Source: Symbiodinium sp. CCMP2592
Taxonomy: Eukaryota; Sar; Dinophyceae; Suessiales; Symbiodiniaceae
Direction of reading: 5' to 3'
Length of the DNA: 64,000 bases
NCBI GenBank assembly: GCA_905221615.1
Contig: CAJNDT010005832.1
Location: forward strand, 434,001 to 498,000
Shown here: positions 29,403-39,994 of the stretch, in pieces
How the letters are laid out: each line of letters opens with the position of its first letter
Numbering within the stretch: position 1 is the first letter of the stretch
Notes under the pieces: model-generated
Databases searched by the model: none
What the model saw: only the letters and a program-made list of their open reading frames with translations
Told to the model about the DNA's origin: nothing
Made by a program: the position numbers and the translations under genes

Positions 29403-32400
29403 ATGGCTGAAAGCTACAATGCCTACGAGCTGGCCTTCGATGGAGTGGACCACGAAGAAGTTTTCCCGTCTGGTGGGATGATGCGAACGTTTCTGAAGTT
29501 CCACAAGTTCCTGGAGATGTATTCTGGGGATTCGTCGCAGAGCGTCTCGCTCCCGCCGAAGATTACGAAAGACAAAGTGGTCGACAATGATCTCATTCGC
29601 ACATGGGCAGCTTTCAAAGCACCTCCGTTGGTCTTGCTGTTCACGTGTGCAAATCTGTCGTCAGGAGGAGATCTTTCCATTCGAGTCCGAGAAATCCTCA
29701 AAGCTTGCTTGCTTGCCGCTCCTGAGGAGTACATGGACAAACCCTATGGGGAGATACTCGCCATGGTCACTAAGTTTGGTGGAGGTCTCAAACACATTGT
29801 TGCTGACTACGAGGGGAAGTTCAATGCCATCACCAGGTTCATGGTGGATGAGGAAGTGATCCGCGATGATGCAAAATTGGCTGTGGTTGAACTGGAACAA
29901 GAACGAAAGCAAGTTCGGTTCGACTTGAACACTGCAACAAGGAACATCGTCAGTGCGGACGGGTACTACAACCTCGCCGTTCTCATCAACTCCGTTGAGA
30001 CGCCCTACCAGACTGTGACAGACACGAGAATTCAACAATGGTATACGGTGAATCAGGACTACTACCACAAGTTGCCTATGTCGGGTAGAGCACCTGACCA
30101 ATCAGACCTGTTGGCGGAGCCTACGTTATGTAGGGTGTGCAAGCTGATGTACATGTTCGCGAAACACACTGGATATGGACTACGGACCTACAACCAGGAA
30201 TGTGCTGCGAACAACGATGGCGCTACGCCACTCAACGTTCACCAGCTGGCCCTGATGATGCGCACAATGCCTCAAGGCATGGGACACCCGCTCGCCTTTG
30301 CGATGAACTCGCTCCAGGCGTTCAGTGTCTGTCTCCACGTGCTTCATTCCTACGTATCATGGGTTGATCCAGACACTGGACACCCGCATTACAGATGGTC
30401 CAATGATGTGCTCCCTGATTCCGACTACACCACGTACTCTTTCCTCAAGCACCACGTGGATGCTGTATGTGCAGATCAAGACAGGAACGGCTTCCAATTG
30501 CCGGATGCGTTCCGTAGCTACACCTGGAATCAATGCGGAGTTGAATCTGGATATGTGGTCGACTGCTCTACCAAACGCGCCACGTTGAGCATATGGGAAG
30601 CAGAATTCCAACAGATGGGGGCACCAAGACCGCTTATGCAAGATGATGGCCTATTTCCGCCCAATCTTCAACGGCATCCTAGCTGGGTGTACTCAACGGG
30701 GAGGGTGGCGATGCCTACGGCAAGCAACCTCGAACCGGAAGGAATCGTGCACCCTGAGCATGGGAGAACGCCGGGACAACCACAAGGATCCGCTACCGAG
30801 CCTCGAGCCACCCCTAGCCACGGACCAAAGAGGGCAAGGACGGACGAGGCAACGGCATCGGCGTCATCATCTTCTGCGGCACCTCCTCCACAACCACCGA
30901 CTTCGCAACCGGAAGAGGAACCATCGCAACCGACATGGGAGGAAGCTCCAATCCCCGCTGGCGCTCAGGAAAGTTGGTACCATTATGTCAACATCGATGA
31001 AAAGGGCTGTCGCTCGAGCTTGCTGGCGACGACCCGTGATCAAGACGAGTATCCACCTACCATTGATGAGACGCCAAAGTTCGTGGCCAACCACGACGTG
31101 GGGACCACACCGATTCAGCATTACGTCAGAAGACTGGTGACCTACTTGGCAAGGATTCGTTCCGTCTCTCAAAGTGACGACAAGGGTCTCAACCTGAAGG
31201 TCTACGTGAAGCTGAGCACGAAGATGTGGTTACGGATGTATTCGCGGCTGTACCATGCATTGGCATTGGTGTCGTGCGTGCATCTTCCTTCTCCTCCAAT
31301 GCTTACCTCGGCAGTGATGATCGAGGCAGACAGCGATCTTGTCGACAACGATGAAATTCCGGCAGAAGCAAGGATCAATACCATGAACACGCTGAACGGA
31401 TTTCGCAATAGTTTGGGTATGGGTGGCAAGCCTGATGCCGCGACTATGCGCTCTCAATGCACAATCCTCGTCCAAGACTTTGACATGGTCGCAAGGACCA
31501 GAGGGTCATCGCATACAGTGAGAGAGAATCTCGTCATGCATGGATGGAGTGAGATCTACATTGTGAGCCCGTCGATCACCGCAGGTGCCAACTACAACTT
31601 CCAAGTCACAAAGGGATCGTTGGAATCTGTGAATGAGACATTGGATGGCTTGACTGAAGAGCAGCTTGCAACCGTCACGTTGCACTACCATCTGTCTCTC
31701 CAAGCGATCCTCATCGAGAACATATCATTTCCGATGAGTGAGGTCGGAGACGGAGCAGCGATTCGTGCTGATTTGCAGCGACAGCTCAAAGCCACGTACG
31801 TTGACCCCATCATTGCGGCAGGGAAGCGTACCACGCGCCCTCCAATTGTCAACATCAACCACGACTTACGGTTCGTAGGAGCAGCCAGCAATTACCTTCG
31901 ACAGAAAGCTTCTTTGTTCAACGGCTTCCACGCGCTGGGAATGTATATCGAACTGGAGTTGCGAGCCCGAGCATGTGTGGTGATTCATGGATCTTCGTTT
32001 TGGTCAAGAATGTACAGTCAGGCGAAACATGCGTCGTCGGGCGTGCATACACTGTCAGTCGAAAAGGTACCACCACCGGACAATCGGGTCAGGTTCAAAT
32101 TGGGCCTAGCTATCTATGAGAAGCAGCTGTTCTGCGAGAAGATGGTATCCACGTGCTTTGTTGAGGCATCGAAAGTTCGCTCATGGGACGAGACAGTCCG
32201 AACCGACTCAGTCGCTCACCCGTCGCTTGTCGAGATTTGGGAGGACAAGAGTGAAGTCAAGACGTCCACCAAGATTTCGCAGACATGGTTTACGGGGGAA
32301 CAGCAGCAACAGATCAGGTCGGGTGCCCAGGGTGACACGGTCGCTGAATCGTCCACAGTCACCTGGCAGGATTTTGACATCGCCATGACCGTTCCCGAGG

Positions 32401-34076
32401 CCTACTACGACAACAGGCACTACTGGTTCAGGATCGACACCTATGCGACCCCGAACACTGGTTATGTCAAAGGGAGAACGTTCTATTGCTCTGGATGTGA
32501 AGCAATGAAGTTGGCTGAGTGCTACGCGCAAGCCTTCTTCAAGCCGACCGGAAACGGGTATCCTGGACACTGCATTGGGTGCGCGCATACTTCAGCTTTG
32601 AAGATGCAGCATCAAATCAGCTCCTTCAATGACTTGATCGCGTCCCAGAAGTACACCTTGGCTTGCGCAAAGCACCTTTATGACCTGAGGCTTCAATTCG
32701 TGGATCCTCGTGTGGACATCAAGGAGTTCCTCAAAGTCTGTGCAGAGATGGTCTATGAAGACATCGGCAAGACGGTTTCTCACTACGGTGGTCTCCGAAT
32801 CACAGCCAGTCAGGCCATCGAGTACGCGGCATGGGGAAAGGCCAAGCAGTTGGCGTGGGACAGAGGGTACGACTCCGAAGGCAAGACATGCTACATCTGC
32901 TACTACGACGCCGGGAACTGCGCTTATGCTGGTTTCATGAGGATGCTTTTGACTCCAGAAGAGCGCCAAGAATGCTACCGAGGGTCAGTCTTGCCCAAGG
33001 AAGAGCTCCTGGGTGACACGGTGGAGCTGGCGCTCGGGCTTCTTACGATTGCAATGAGACACCCAAGTCATTTCATGAATTGGGGTGGCCTTGAGGGAGC
33101 AAATGCGTGCGCGAGAGGAATCGAAAGATCATTCTTCCGCTACGCGTCGGCCGAAGCCATCGAGCTGATCACGGTTGACTCCCCGCGCAAAAGGACACCG
33201 CCCAAGAAGAATGAAGCAGTCGCTGAGATCGTCAACAACATGTCCGCTGACCTCGTGATTGATTTCACAGTGATCGTCGATGGTGATATCTACCCTGTAG
33301 AGATCGCGAGAACCGACGAGACACAGGCCGCTGACAACGTCACGGACGATCCAGGGTTCTCAGTTGCTCCACCAATACCTGCACAGGATGTGGATGTGGA
33401 TGCGCAACCCGAAGAAGAGCAAGGTGCAGAAGGCCCTGATCCCAGGCATGCAATTCGTGAAGGATTTGTCACGCAGCTTCAGGACTATGTTGGCGTACTC
33501 GCTCAGGGCGAGATGTCAGTCGGAAGCGATCGCATCACATTCTGTGTTGCTTGTGGCAGTGACCTACACACTCTGTCAAATTGCACAGAGAATGCTGCAA
33601 CCCGGGACCTGGTACTTCGAGGCGTCCAGATTATCAAAGAAAGTCTTCTTCGATATCCACGTCGAGTACCTACACAAGAGGCTGAGCCAATGGACGTTGA
33701 CACCACAGATCATGTGAGTGTTGCATCCTCGGACCGACGACCCAAGGCCAAAGCCCGACCGCGACGCGGAGGCGAAGCCGTACGGGGTGATGTGGTCTTG
33801 ATCCGTTATGAGAACAAACACAATCTCTGCACGGATGTGGAGAACCGTCGGGGCCTAAATGATGCTTGTGGCGTACCACTGCAGGAATCGGGACCAGAGA
33901 ATAGCCAGCGAGTGGTGGACATCATTGAGCAGCTTTCGGACCATCGCGACCGACGCCTACCTCAACGAGGAGACCGTCCTAGCTTTGTTACGATGAGAAC
34001 ACTCATAGCTACACCAATCCAGGCTATGAATCCATCGGCGGCGGAAGGCCAATCCGGTGCGGGATTCTCGACCTGA
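29403..34076 (+). CDS. ORF2, first 1,557 codons, unknown function with zinc clusters (copy 2)
   Basis: ATG at 29403 in GAGCCATGG. Uninterrupted through regions that copy 1 breaks, so it gives the best view of the ORF2 N-terminal two thirds. N-terminal unknown globular part (about 440 residues), Pro/Ser/Glu linker (about 30800-30960), second globular part, then Cys/His clusters YCSGC...HCIGCAH, CYICYYDAGNC and CVACGSDLHTLSNC. These could bind zinc and RNA, but that is inference. It is not an envelope: I see no signal peptide or membrane segment. A single missing base near 33990 (TTTG-TTACG against TTTGCTTACG in copy 1) shifts the last ~30 codons; the genuine continuation is the frame at 34121-36904. 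Joined, ORF2 would be about 2,500 residues. Confidence 0.82.
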   Translation: MAESYNAYELAFDGVDHEEVFPSGGMMRTFLKFHKFLEMYSGDSSQSVSLPPKITKDKVVDNDLIRTWAAFKAPPLVLLFTCANLSSGGDLSIRVREILKACLLAAPEEYMDKPYGEILAMVTKFGGGLKHIVADYEGKFNAITRFMVDEEVIRDDAKLAVVELEQERKQVRFDLNTATRNIVSADGYYNLAVLINSVETPYQTVTDTRIQQWYTVNQDYYHKLPMSGRAPDQSDLLAEPTLCRVCKLMYMFAKHTGYGLRTYNQECAANNDGATPLNVHQLALMMRTMPQGMGHPLAFAMNSLQAFSVCLHVLHSYVSWVDPDTGHPHYRWSNDVLPDSDYTTYSFLKHHVDAVCADQDRNGFQLPDAFRSYTWNQCGVESGYVVDCSTKRATLSIWEAEFQQMGAPRPLMQDDGLFPPNLQRHPSWVYSTGRVAMPTASNLEPEGIVHPEHGRTPGQPQGSATEPRATPSHGPKRARTDEATASASSSSAAPPPQPPTSQPEEEPSQPTWEEAPIPAGAQESWYHYVNIDEKGCRSSLLATTRDQDEYPPTIDETPKFVANHDVGTTPIQHYVRRLVTYLARIRSVSQSDDKGLNLKVYVKLSTKMWLRMYSRLYHALALVSCVHLPSPPMLTSAVMIEADSDLVDNDEIPAEARINTMNTLNGFRNSLGMGGKPDAATMRSQCTILVQDFDMVARTRGSSHTVRENLVMHGWSEIYIVSPSITAGANYNFQVTKGSLESVNETLDGLTEEQLATVTLHYHLSLQAILIENISFPMSEVGDGAAIRADLQRQLKATYVDPIIAAGKRTTRPPIVNINHDLRFVGAASNYLRQKASLFNGFHALGMYIELELRARACVVIHGSSFWSRMYSQAKHASSGVHTLSVEKVPPPDNRVRFKLGLAIYEKQLFCEKMVSTCFVEASKVRSWDETVRTDSVAHPSLVEIWEDKSEVKTSTKISQTWFTGEQQQQIRSGAQGDTVAESSTVTWQDFDIAMTVPEAYYDNRHYWFRIDTYATPNTGYVKGRTFYCSGCEAMKLAECYAQAFFKPTGNGYPGHCIGCAHTSALKMQHQISSFNDLIASQKYTLACAKHLYDLRLQFVDPRVDIKEFLKVCAEMVYEDIGKTVSHYGGLRITASQAIEYAAWGKAKQLAWDRGYDSEGKTCYICYYDAGNCAYAGFMRMLLTPEERQECYRGSVLPKEELLGDTVELALGLLTIAMRHPSHFMNWGGLEGANACARGIERSFFRYASAEAIELITVDSPRKRTPPKKNEAVAEIVNNMSADLVIDFTVIVDGDIYPVEIARTDETQAADNVTDDPGFSVAPPIPAQDVDVDAQPEEEQGAEGPDPRHAIREGFVTQLQDYVGVLAQGEMSVGSDRITFCVACGSDLHTLSNCTENAATRDLVLRGVQIIKESLLRYPRRVPTQEAEPMDVDTTDHVSVASSDRRPKAKARPRRGGEAVRGDVVLIRYENKHNLCTDVENRRGLNDACGVPLQESGPENSQRVVDIIEQLSDHRDRRLPQRGDRPSFVTMRTLIATPIQAMNPSAAEGQSGAGFST

Positions 34077-34120
34077 TCCCAACCAAGGGTGCAAGCTTCA
34101 TCAACAATCGGTGGGACATC

Positions 34121-36904
34121 GTGAACGAAGTTGTCCTTCGCAACATCACCCGTCAGCGCAGGTTGAACGCGGATTGGGCGCTATCATGCATCCAGTCTGA
34201 CTTGCGCCACAGAATCGCCAGGCGCCCAGGCTCGGAATGGCTTGACAATAGGTGCCAGGTGGCATTCAACAGTGTCATCAAATGTGATGAAGGAGGATGG
34301 GTGATGATCGAAGACTTGGTGAGGCATGAGCCACTATGGACCCATGAAAGCAGACGCATCACCGAAGGGGTCTCAAGGACCGATGATCAACAGAAGAAGA
34401 GAGTGTACAATGAAAGACTTCAGCTATTGTTCCAGGGGAACATGATTGCAGCCACGAAACGCAACAAGGCCAAGATTCGGTTGCAGTTCCTGGGTGTGAG
34501 AGTGAAGGACCCCGGCACGGAAGTTCTTGGATCAGCAGGTTCGAACATGTTGGTATCAGTTCGGGACCAGATCACGGAGATCCAGAACAACGACCATTGC
34601 CGGCATGGCCAGAGGTACCTGAACCTATGCAACGGCTGGGTGAAGCCATGGGCAGTTCGGGCTACGAGTGGTCACTCTGCGCATTCAGATCCCCAGAACA
34701 ACTTGCTTCAGTTGGACAAGAACAGGTTCGCAATATCTCCATCTATGACCCTCTTGCAACGTCTTGGAGGTGCGTTCCACGCTACGGCATGCCGCAACTT
34801 GGATTCCATTGTCACGCAAGGCATCATGCCTGGTTCGGAGGACCCCGACGGGGACTTCGACCATAGGCGCCAATTCCGAGGCAACCAAGGCGGCAGACTC
34901 CACAGCTATTGGGGGGTGTTTGCGCCGTTCGATCACCGGAATGCAACGACCAAGATGCGAGTACACGGACGAGACGCCAAGCACATGCCATTGGCGGTCC
35001 TTCATGTCCCATCGCAAGATCTTGCACGAGAGGATGGACGTATCACAGACAGCGGCATCATGATCGTTGGTCGAACGATACCTTTCCATTTCGTCAAGGA
35101 GGTATGGTTTTGCGTCCCTGATCCTCGAGATACACACTCTTTCGCTCTGGTGGAAAAGATCTACGATGAAAGGTTGGAGAAAGAGCTGGTGTTGGACTAC
35201 AATGCGTCACCGTTGCTTCCCGAGTTCGAGAGATACCGAACGCCAAGCAAGATCATGGAATTGCTTTGCGAGATGCCTCCTGGACCCCACGACACAAGCA
35301 AGGAGCAGATCATTCGTGACCTCACGACTGTCCTGGAGTCCCACAGGGAGAACACGGTTCGGCATCACTACATGGACAAAGGAATCAAGTTTGTCATCAA
35401 GAATTGGCGACCCGAAGACCTACGCAGAGACGAGGATGGACGGAGAATGAGGGTATGCCCGGCATGCTACAACATCGTTCCAGCATGTTTCTCCCGATGC
35501 ACGTCTTGCTGGTCACAGTTCGTTTCGAGCGGATATTACCAAGGTTCTCCACAACGGGAGACTCCTACGGAGATCCCCAGTGACTTCATTGCTCAGACAA
35601 TGGAAGCCGCAGCAGCCGCAGTGCCTGAGGCGCCCGAAGAGGAGCAGGAAGCCATGGAGGTAGAGACCGTTGCGGAACCTGAAGAAATCCCAGAACCGTC
35701 TGTCATCGCGGAAGACGATCCAGAACAGGAACCTGATGAAGAAATGGACGTCGAGCCTGGAGAGGACTTTGATGACGCAGTTCCAGAAGCAATCGCACAG
35801 GAACGTCGTCCCGTCTTCATTACCGGCCAGTCTTTGAACATCGATCCTGAGCTACAACTTGCACGTACCGCCATGCAGCCATCTTACTATTCTGGAAAGC
35901 GAAATGCCCATTGCATTGACGCGAACATGACCGCTCTTTCGTACATGGCATACGTGGTATGCAGATCCATCTACAAAGCTTGGTCAGGATTCGCAAAGTG
36001 GGCGACTATGCCGTTGTTTCAGATGAGGGAAAGTTTCGCACTTGGCCAACGCTATGATGTGCTTGGAAAGTGGGGATCTTTGGCGGCAGTGGATAGGGAA
36101 ACGGGTGTGAGCAGGGACGTGACTGATGAGGAGATCATTCGCTTTGCAAAGGAACCTGAGAACCTCAAACAGTATGATCCCAACGGGACTTACACCTTGA
36201 AGCGCTTCCGGACGAACCAGATGCTTTCTTTACTTGTACGGGGAGCCAACATGATGGGAATTGGCAGGGACAACTTCAACCCTACTACTTACTTGAAGAG
36301 CGACAGGGATGAAGATGTAAAGGCTATGCACTTTTGTTGCCTGAACGTCCTATGCGAGGTGATCCCAATGGTGACGGGACACCAACAATTCTCAGTGCTA
36401 CGACCAACGCCAACTGGACCAGTGGACTTCTTGTACATCGACCCCGTCGGTATTCTGCTGACTCATTCTGATCAGTCAGTCCAGACCATCGCCTTGCTGG
36501 TGGACCACAGTGTGCAAATGCCTGCGCATTTCATGGACAGATTGAACAGATCCAAGACTGAGAGACAGCAAAACCCGACGACAAAGCGTACGGAAGCCCT
36601 ACACCACATTTCGGCCGCTGACTATCTTCCTCCAGGTGGTACTTCCATCCTGGACACGCCTGTCACTACGGAGGAACGTGAAAGCGCTTCTTCATCCAAG
36701 GGACCTTCAAAAGGGCGTGGAAGAACCGGAGGCGAGCAACATGGTGGCTGGAACACCAATTCCTACCACGACTACATCGCCGCCAAAGGCCGAAACAAAG
36801 GCAAGGACAAGGGAAAGCCAAGGAACCAGTATCCAGAGGAGAACCTCCGGCCCTGGGACCGCGATCCTACGTCAACGCGAAGATGGTGGCGAGACAACGC
36901 CTGA
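34121..36904 (+). CDS. ORF2 C-terminal part with Tpt1/KptA-like domain and unique C-terminus (copy 2)
   Basis: Continuation of ORF2 after a one-base deletion. Tpt1/KptA-like motifs in order: GGWVMIEDLV (about residue 57), R180-A-T-S-G-H-S, H220 in FHATACRNLDSIVTQGIMPG, R259-L-H in GGRLHSYW, and S311-G-I-M-I-V-G-R318. In Tpt1 enzymes these positions correspond to the DGWV helix, RAxQGHS, the NAD-binding HGT, RxHxH and the SxNG strand (known family features). A CPAC...CTSC ribbon and an acidic Pro/Glu spacer follow. The C-terminal ~370 residues (35790-36904), missing from copy 1, end in a Gly/Lys/Arg-rich tail (GKGRNKGKDKGKPRN type) that could bind RNA. It stops at TGA 36902, 252 bases before the 3' LTR. 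Enzymatic activity is not shown by sequence; the last catalytic motif is divergent. Confidence 0.8.
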   Translation: MNEVVLRNITRQRRLNADWALSCIQSDLRHRIARRPGSEWLDNRCQVAFNSVIKCDEGGWVMIEDLVRHEPLWTHESRRITEGVSRTDDQQKKRVYNERLQLLFQGNMIAATKRNKAKIRLQFLGVRVKDPGTEVLGSAGSNMLVSVRDQITEIQNNDHCRHGQRYLNLCNGWVKPWAVRATSGHSAHSDPQNNLLQLDKNRFAISPSMTLLQRLGGAFHATACRNLDSIVTQGIMPGSEDPDGDFDHRRQFRGNQGGRLHSYWGVFAPFDHRNATTKMRVHGRDAKHMPLAVLHVPSQDLAREDGRITDSGIMIVGRTIPFHFVKEVWFCVPDPRDTHSFALVEKIYDERLEKELVLDYNASPLLPEFERYRTPSKIMELLCEMPPGPHDTSKEQIIRDLTTVLESHRENTVRHHYMDKGIKFVIKNWRPEDLRRDEDGRRMRVCPACYNIVPACFSRCTSCWSQFVSSGYYQGSPQRETPTEIPSDFIAQTMEAAAAAVPEAPEEEQEAMEVETVAEPEEIPEPSVIAEDDPEQEPDEEMDVEPGEDFDDAVPEAIAQERRPVFITGQSLNIDPELQLARTAMQPSYYSGKRNAHCIDANMTALSYMAYVVCRSIYKAWSGFAKWATMPLFQMRESFALGQRYDVLGKWGSLAAVDRETGVSRDVTDEEIIRFAKEPENLKQYDPNGTYTLKRFRTNQMLSLLVRGANMMGIGRDNFNPTTYLKSDRDEDVKAMHFCCLNVLCEVIPMVTGHQQFSVLRPTPTGPVDFLYIDPVGILLTHSDQSVQTIALLVDHSVQMPAHFMDRLNRSKTERQQNPTTKRTEALHHISAADYLPPGGTSILDTPVTTEERESASSSKGPSKGRGRTGGEQHGGWNTNSYHDYIAAKGRNKGKDKGKPRNQYPEENLRPWDRDPTSTRRWWRDNA

Positions 36905-37156
36905 TCTTCCTCGCCTATCAGTTCGTGACCTCTGAGCTTCGCCCGTGGAATGCCATCGCGAATGCTTCTTTCTTCGGTGACGCCTGATTCGTTTGTCATT
37001 TCAGGGGATCGTTACCGACGTAGATGAGTGTCACAACGTTTATAATTGGGATACAAAGCTCTGATTTTCCAAAAGTCAACGTTGCGGCGGAATTTTCTTC
37101 TGTCCTATCGTGCCATCTTCCGGGTGAGCAGCGTCAGAGACGCAACTCATGGGGGG
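36905..37156 (+). other. 3' untranslated region of the LTR element with polypurine tract
   Basis: Non-coding stretch between ORF2 and the 3' LTR. It ends in six G residues (37151-37156) directly abutting the LTR TG, the expected place for the plus-strand polypurine primer, although the run is short. A pyrimidine-rich stretch ending TTTCAG (about 36989-37004) could serve as a splice acceptor; this is speculative. Confidence 0.65.
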
Positions 37157-37588
37157 TGCGAACGGACTGCGATGCCTTGTCATGTTCTAAGGTGTCACTA
37201 TAAGAGCTGTGAGCAAGACCGTGTAAAGTGCAAGAGAAGGGGGCACGCTACGCGTCCCTCGACTCTAGGGGGCATGCTACGCATCCCTCATCTTTACCTT
37301 TCTATGTGACCGCCAACGCAACGTTTGGCTCAAGTCAATGCCCATAGCTAAGTGCTATATGTGTCTTCTATCCTGAGCAATCAGAGCTATCCCGTTGCAC
37401 AGACGAACCGCCGCCGGCAGTGAGTGCAAAAGGAACGGCCGCCGGTTCTGCCTGCATAGGATTGCACGTGTGGGAGTAAGAGGGAGAGACAGGGTCCAGT
37501 CTGTGGAGAGTGCTAGCCAGCCACACCTATATTCATTACAGCTCTGGTGGGGAGAGCAGCAACCAAGTCGAGATCAATCCCCCACGCA
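37157..37588 (+). repeat. 3' LTR (432 bp)
   Basis: Same TG...CA ends as the 5' LTR, one base longer. Differences I see: an extra G, C to T and G to A in the second internal repeat, two changes in CTTTACC, T to G near 37397, A to G in GTGGGAG and C to T in CCTATATTC. Followed directly by CTATA and the ATATCT microsatellite. Confidence 0.93.
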
Positions 37589-38190
37589 CTATACATCTAA
37601 ACATCTATACATCTATATATCTATACATCTATATATCTATATTTCTATATATCTATATATCTATACATCTATATATCTATATATCTATATATCTATATAT
37701 CTATATATCTATATATCTATATACCTATATATCTATATATCTATATATCTATATACCTATATATCTATATATCTATATATCTATATATCTATATATCTAT
37801 ATATCCATATATCTATACATCTTTATATCTTTGTATCTATATATCTATATATCCATACATCTATACATCTATATATCTATATATCTATTTATCTATATAT
37901 CTATATATCTACATATCTATATATCTATATATCTATATACCCATATATCTATAGATCTATAGATCTATAGATCTATATATCTATCTATACATCTTTATAT
38001 CTATATATCTATATATACATCTATATATCTTTACATCTATACATCTGCATTTTCATATACCTATATACTTATGTATCTTTTTTTTATATGTCTACCTTCA
38101 TGCATTTATACCTATTTCTCTATCTATCTTTCTATGTATATATATAGATATGTCATCATAGTACATATATGTATATATATATAGACACAT
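37589..38190. repeat. (ATATCT)n microsatellite, right flank
   Basis: Hexamer array like 1-201 but longer and more degenerate, with ATACAT, ATAGAT and TTTATAT variants, grading into TA/TATG-rich sequence near 38090-38190. The ORFs rich in Tyr-Ile-Ser here are repeat translations. Confidence 0.95.
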
Positions 38191-38195
38191 GTGAC

Positions 38196-39956
38196 AAGAG
38201 TTCAGCAAGGTTGCGTGCTTGCAGTGTAGTTGGAGGACATTCAAAGTGCAGCCCGCCGTCTCGACATTACCGTGAGGGCGTCTTGGCATCTTGCAACTCT
38301 GAACTCATGAGCCTTGCTTGCTGCCAGTAACTCCGTTCTCCGTTCTCCTTCGGAGAGGTTGTGGCGGACACTGCAGCGCGGAGAGAGCGTCTTGACAAGC
38401 TTTGCGAGCCGATCATGCGGCCCTTCAAACGACTCTTTCCCGCAACAAACGCTTTATCTGTCGTTCTCCCTCCCGACGTTTCTTCACGATATATTCGTGC
38501 TGCCAAGGAAAGCGTGATCAAGAAGATGCAGATCCACCGCAGAGCGAAGCGGAAACAAAGCTTTTGGGTGCTGAGCGTCATGAAAGAGGGCCACGGCCAG
38601 TTTCGTAAATCTCTCAGAAGAGCCCGGAGTCCTGGATGCGTGTCGCAGGTGCCGCCGCCTCGCCCTGCGAAAAAGCTGCAGGCCAGGCTTCCGGAGGAGC
38701 GCAGCCGCCCGTCCGTGGCAGCCGTCCGTGAGGGGCTGCATCTCTGCTGTTTTTTCAACTCTCTGCTTCCGTTACTGTGCCTGCGCAGTTGTAGGAGCTG
38801 GGATTCAGCGTTGGCTCCGGCGTCCGAAACAAGGCAGGAAAAGCGGCCTGGACCCACCACTGAAAGAGTAGAGATCGCTGCGTCGCGCTGTGCCAGGGTT
38901 GGGAGATCGGACAGATGGAGGTTCCACCTGTTGACTGTTGTGCTGTTTGCACGGTTGACCGGTTGAAGAGCCCGGTACAGGACGGTGTGCGGCCGGCGGA
39001 TGATGGTGAGCCGGCCAGCTTCTAAGCATCCTTCAGCACCTCGTTTTATAATATAAGGAAGAGTCTCTGAGCAGCTTTCTGGCCTTCAGGATGTCTTCTT
39101 CTCACACTCCTACAGCGATAACTGCCCCTGACTCAGCGAGAACCGCCGCCAGCCGAGAAGAGAGGAGGAGATAATTGTCAGATAACTGGATTCGACCAGA
39201 GGTCGGCGTGTGGACATGGGGCTCTTCGAGTGCAACTGTCCAAACAGTCCGGAACCTCACTTTTGCGGCCCTTTCGGCGTTCTCCGTCGAAGCGATCTCC
39301 TTGCCTCCGAGGTCTCAGTTGCTGCTCGCACTTGTACGCCGCCTGCGTGGCGCTTCCCCAGCAGCTTGGATCAAAGCTCTCGGCTGCCTTTGCTTTTCTG
39401 CTGTGAGGGCAGCTTTGCGAACTTTCCCAGGTATCGACATCGTGCTGCCTTTCTGTGGGCCCTGCGGCAGGCCAACGCAGCCTCAAGTTTTTTGCGGAGG
39501 AACAGAAATTCTAGGTATGTCTGCTTTCCTCGAGGACCTCGGTGCTGCAGCTGGCAGTGAGGAGAATCCAAGCAAGCAAAGTTGGTCCAGCCGAGCACCG
39601 AGGCCAAGCTCGACTGCCATGAGAGAAGGGCTTGGAAGAACCTGTGCTCCCTTTTTGCGCGAGTTTGTACGAAGGGGTGGCTTCGAAGGCTGCCGGCGAC
39701 GGGTGAAGGCTGCATGTCTGATGTCCGAAGCCTGACACGAACTTAGGCTTCGTTGTGCTGTGGCGCTGTCCTGACAGGCTGCGTTGCTTCGGCACCTGCC
39801 CCTTGAGGAGCTGTGTCCACATTCTTCATTGTTAACGTCACGATATGTTAAGTAAGTCGGCCCTATCGTGCCATCCTCTATAAATTTTGCCCTGTCTCGG
39901 GGCACATGGCAGCAGCTGTTGCTGGACCAGGTCGTGCAAGACATTCGGTGCTCGTA
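38196..39956. other. Unique sequence with no supportable gene
   Basis: About 1.75 kb of complex sequence between microsatellites. Short frames occur on both strands (up to about 200 codons, such as 38361-38966) but none shows a recognisable motif, membrane pattern or repeat family. Exons of a split gene cannot be excluded. Confidence 0.5.
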
Positions 39957-39993
<37 letters not shown>

Positions 39994-39994
39994 G
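39957..39994. repeat. (TGTC)n microsatellite
   Basis: Nine-plus perfect tandem copies of TGTC. Confidence 0.95.

Larger units (their letters stand above)
202..37588 (+). mobile_element. Giant Ty1/copia-type LTR retrotransposon locus (two incomplete copies between one LTR pair)
   Basis: The locus is bounded by LTRs at 202-632 and 37157-37588, both TG...CA. CTATA lies directly outside each end (197-201 and 37589-37593), which could be a 5-bp target duplication, although the flanking microsatellite makes this weak. Internal order is primer-binding site, gag, CCCH fingers, protease, integrase, RT, RNase H, which is the Ty1/copia order. Copy 1 occupies 633-18526. A foreign block and a 100-N gap follow. 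Copy 2 (22330-37156) begins in the protease. A complete element would be about 20 kb: copy 1 to 18526 plus the part of copy 2 from about 35792 to the 3' LTR end. The 37-kb span could be real nesting or a scaffold joining two element copies; the N gap prevents a decision. Confidence 0.85.

Noticed and set aside
197..37593. CTATA on both sides of the LTR pair as proof of one insertion event
   Set aside because: The flanks are ATATCT microsatellite, in which CTATA occurs every few bases, so the match alone proves nothing; kept only as consistent.
37600..38190. Long Tyr/Ile/Ser-rich ORFs (for example 37395-37970)
   Set aside because: These are translations of the ATATCT hexamer repeat.
38361..38966. 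A 201-codon ORF as a possible host gene
   Set aside because: No recognisable domain, no codon-level support from a homologue in the window, and overlapping ORFs on the other strand are of similar size.
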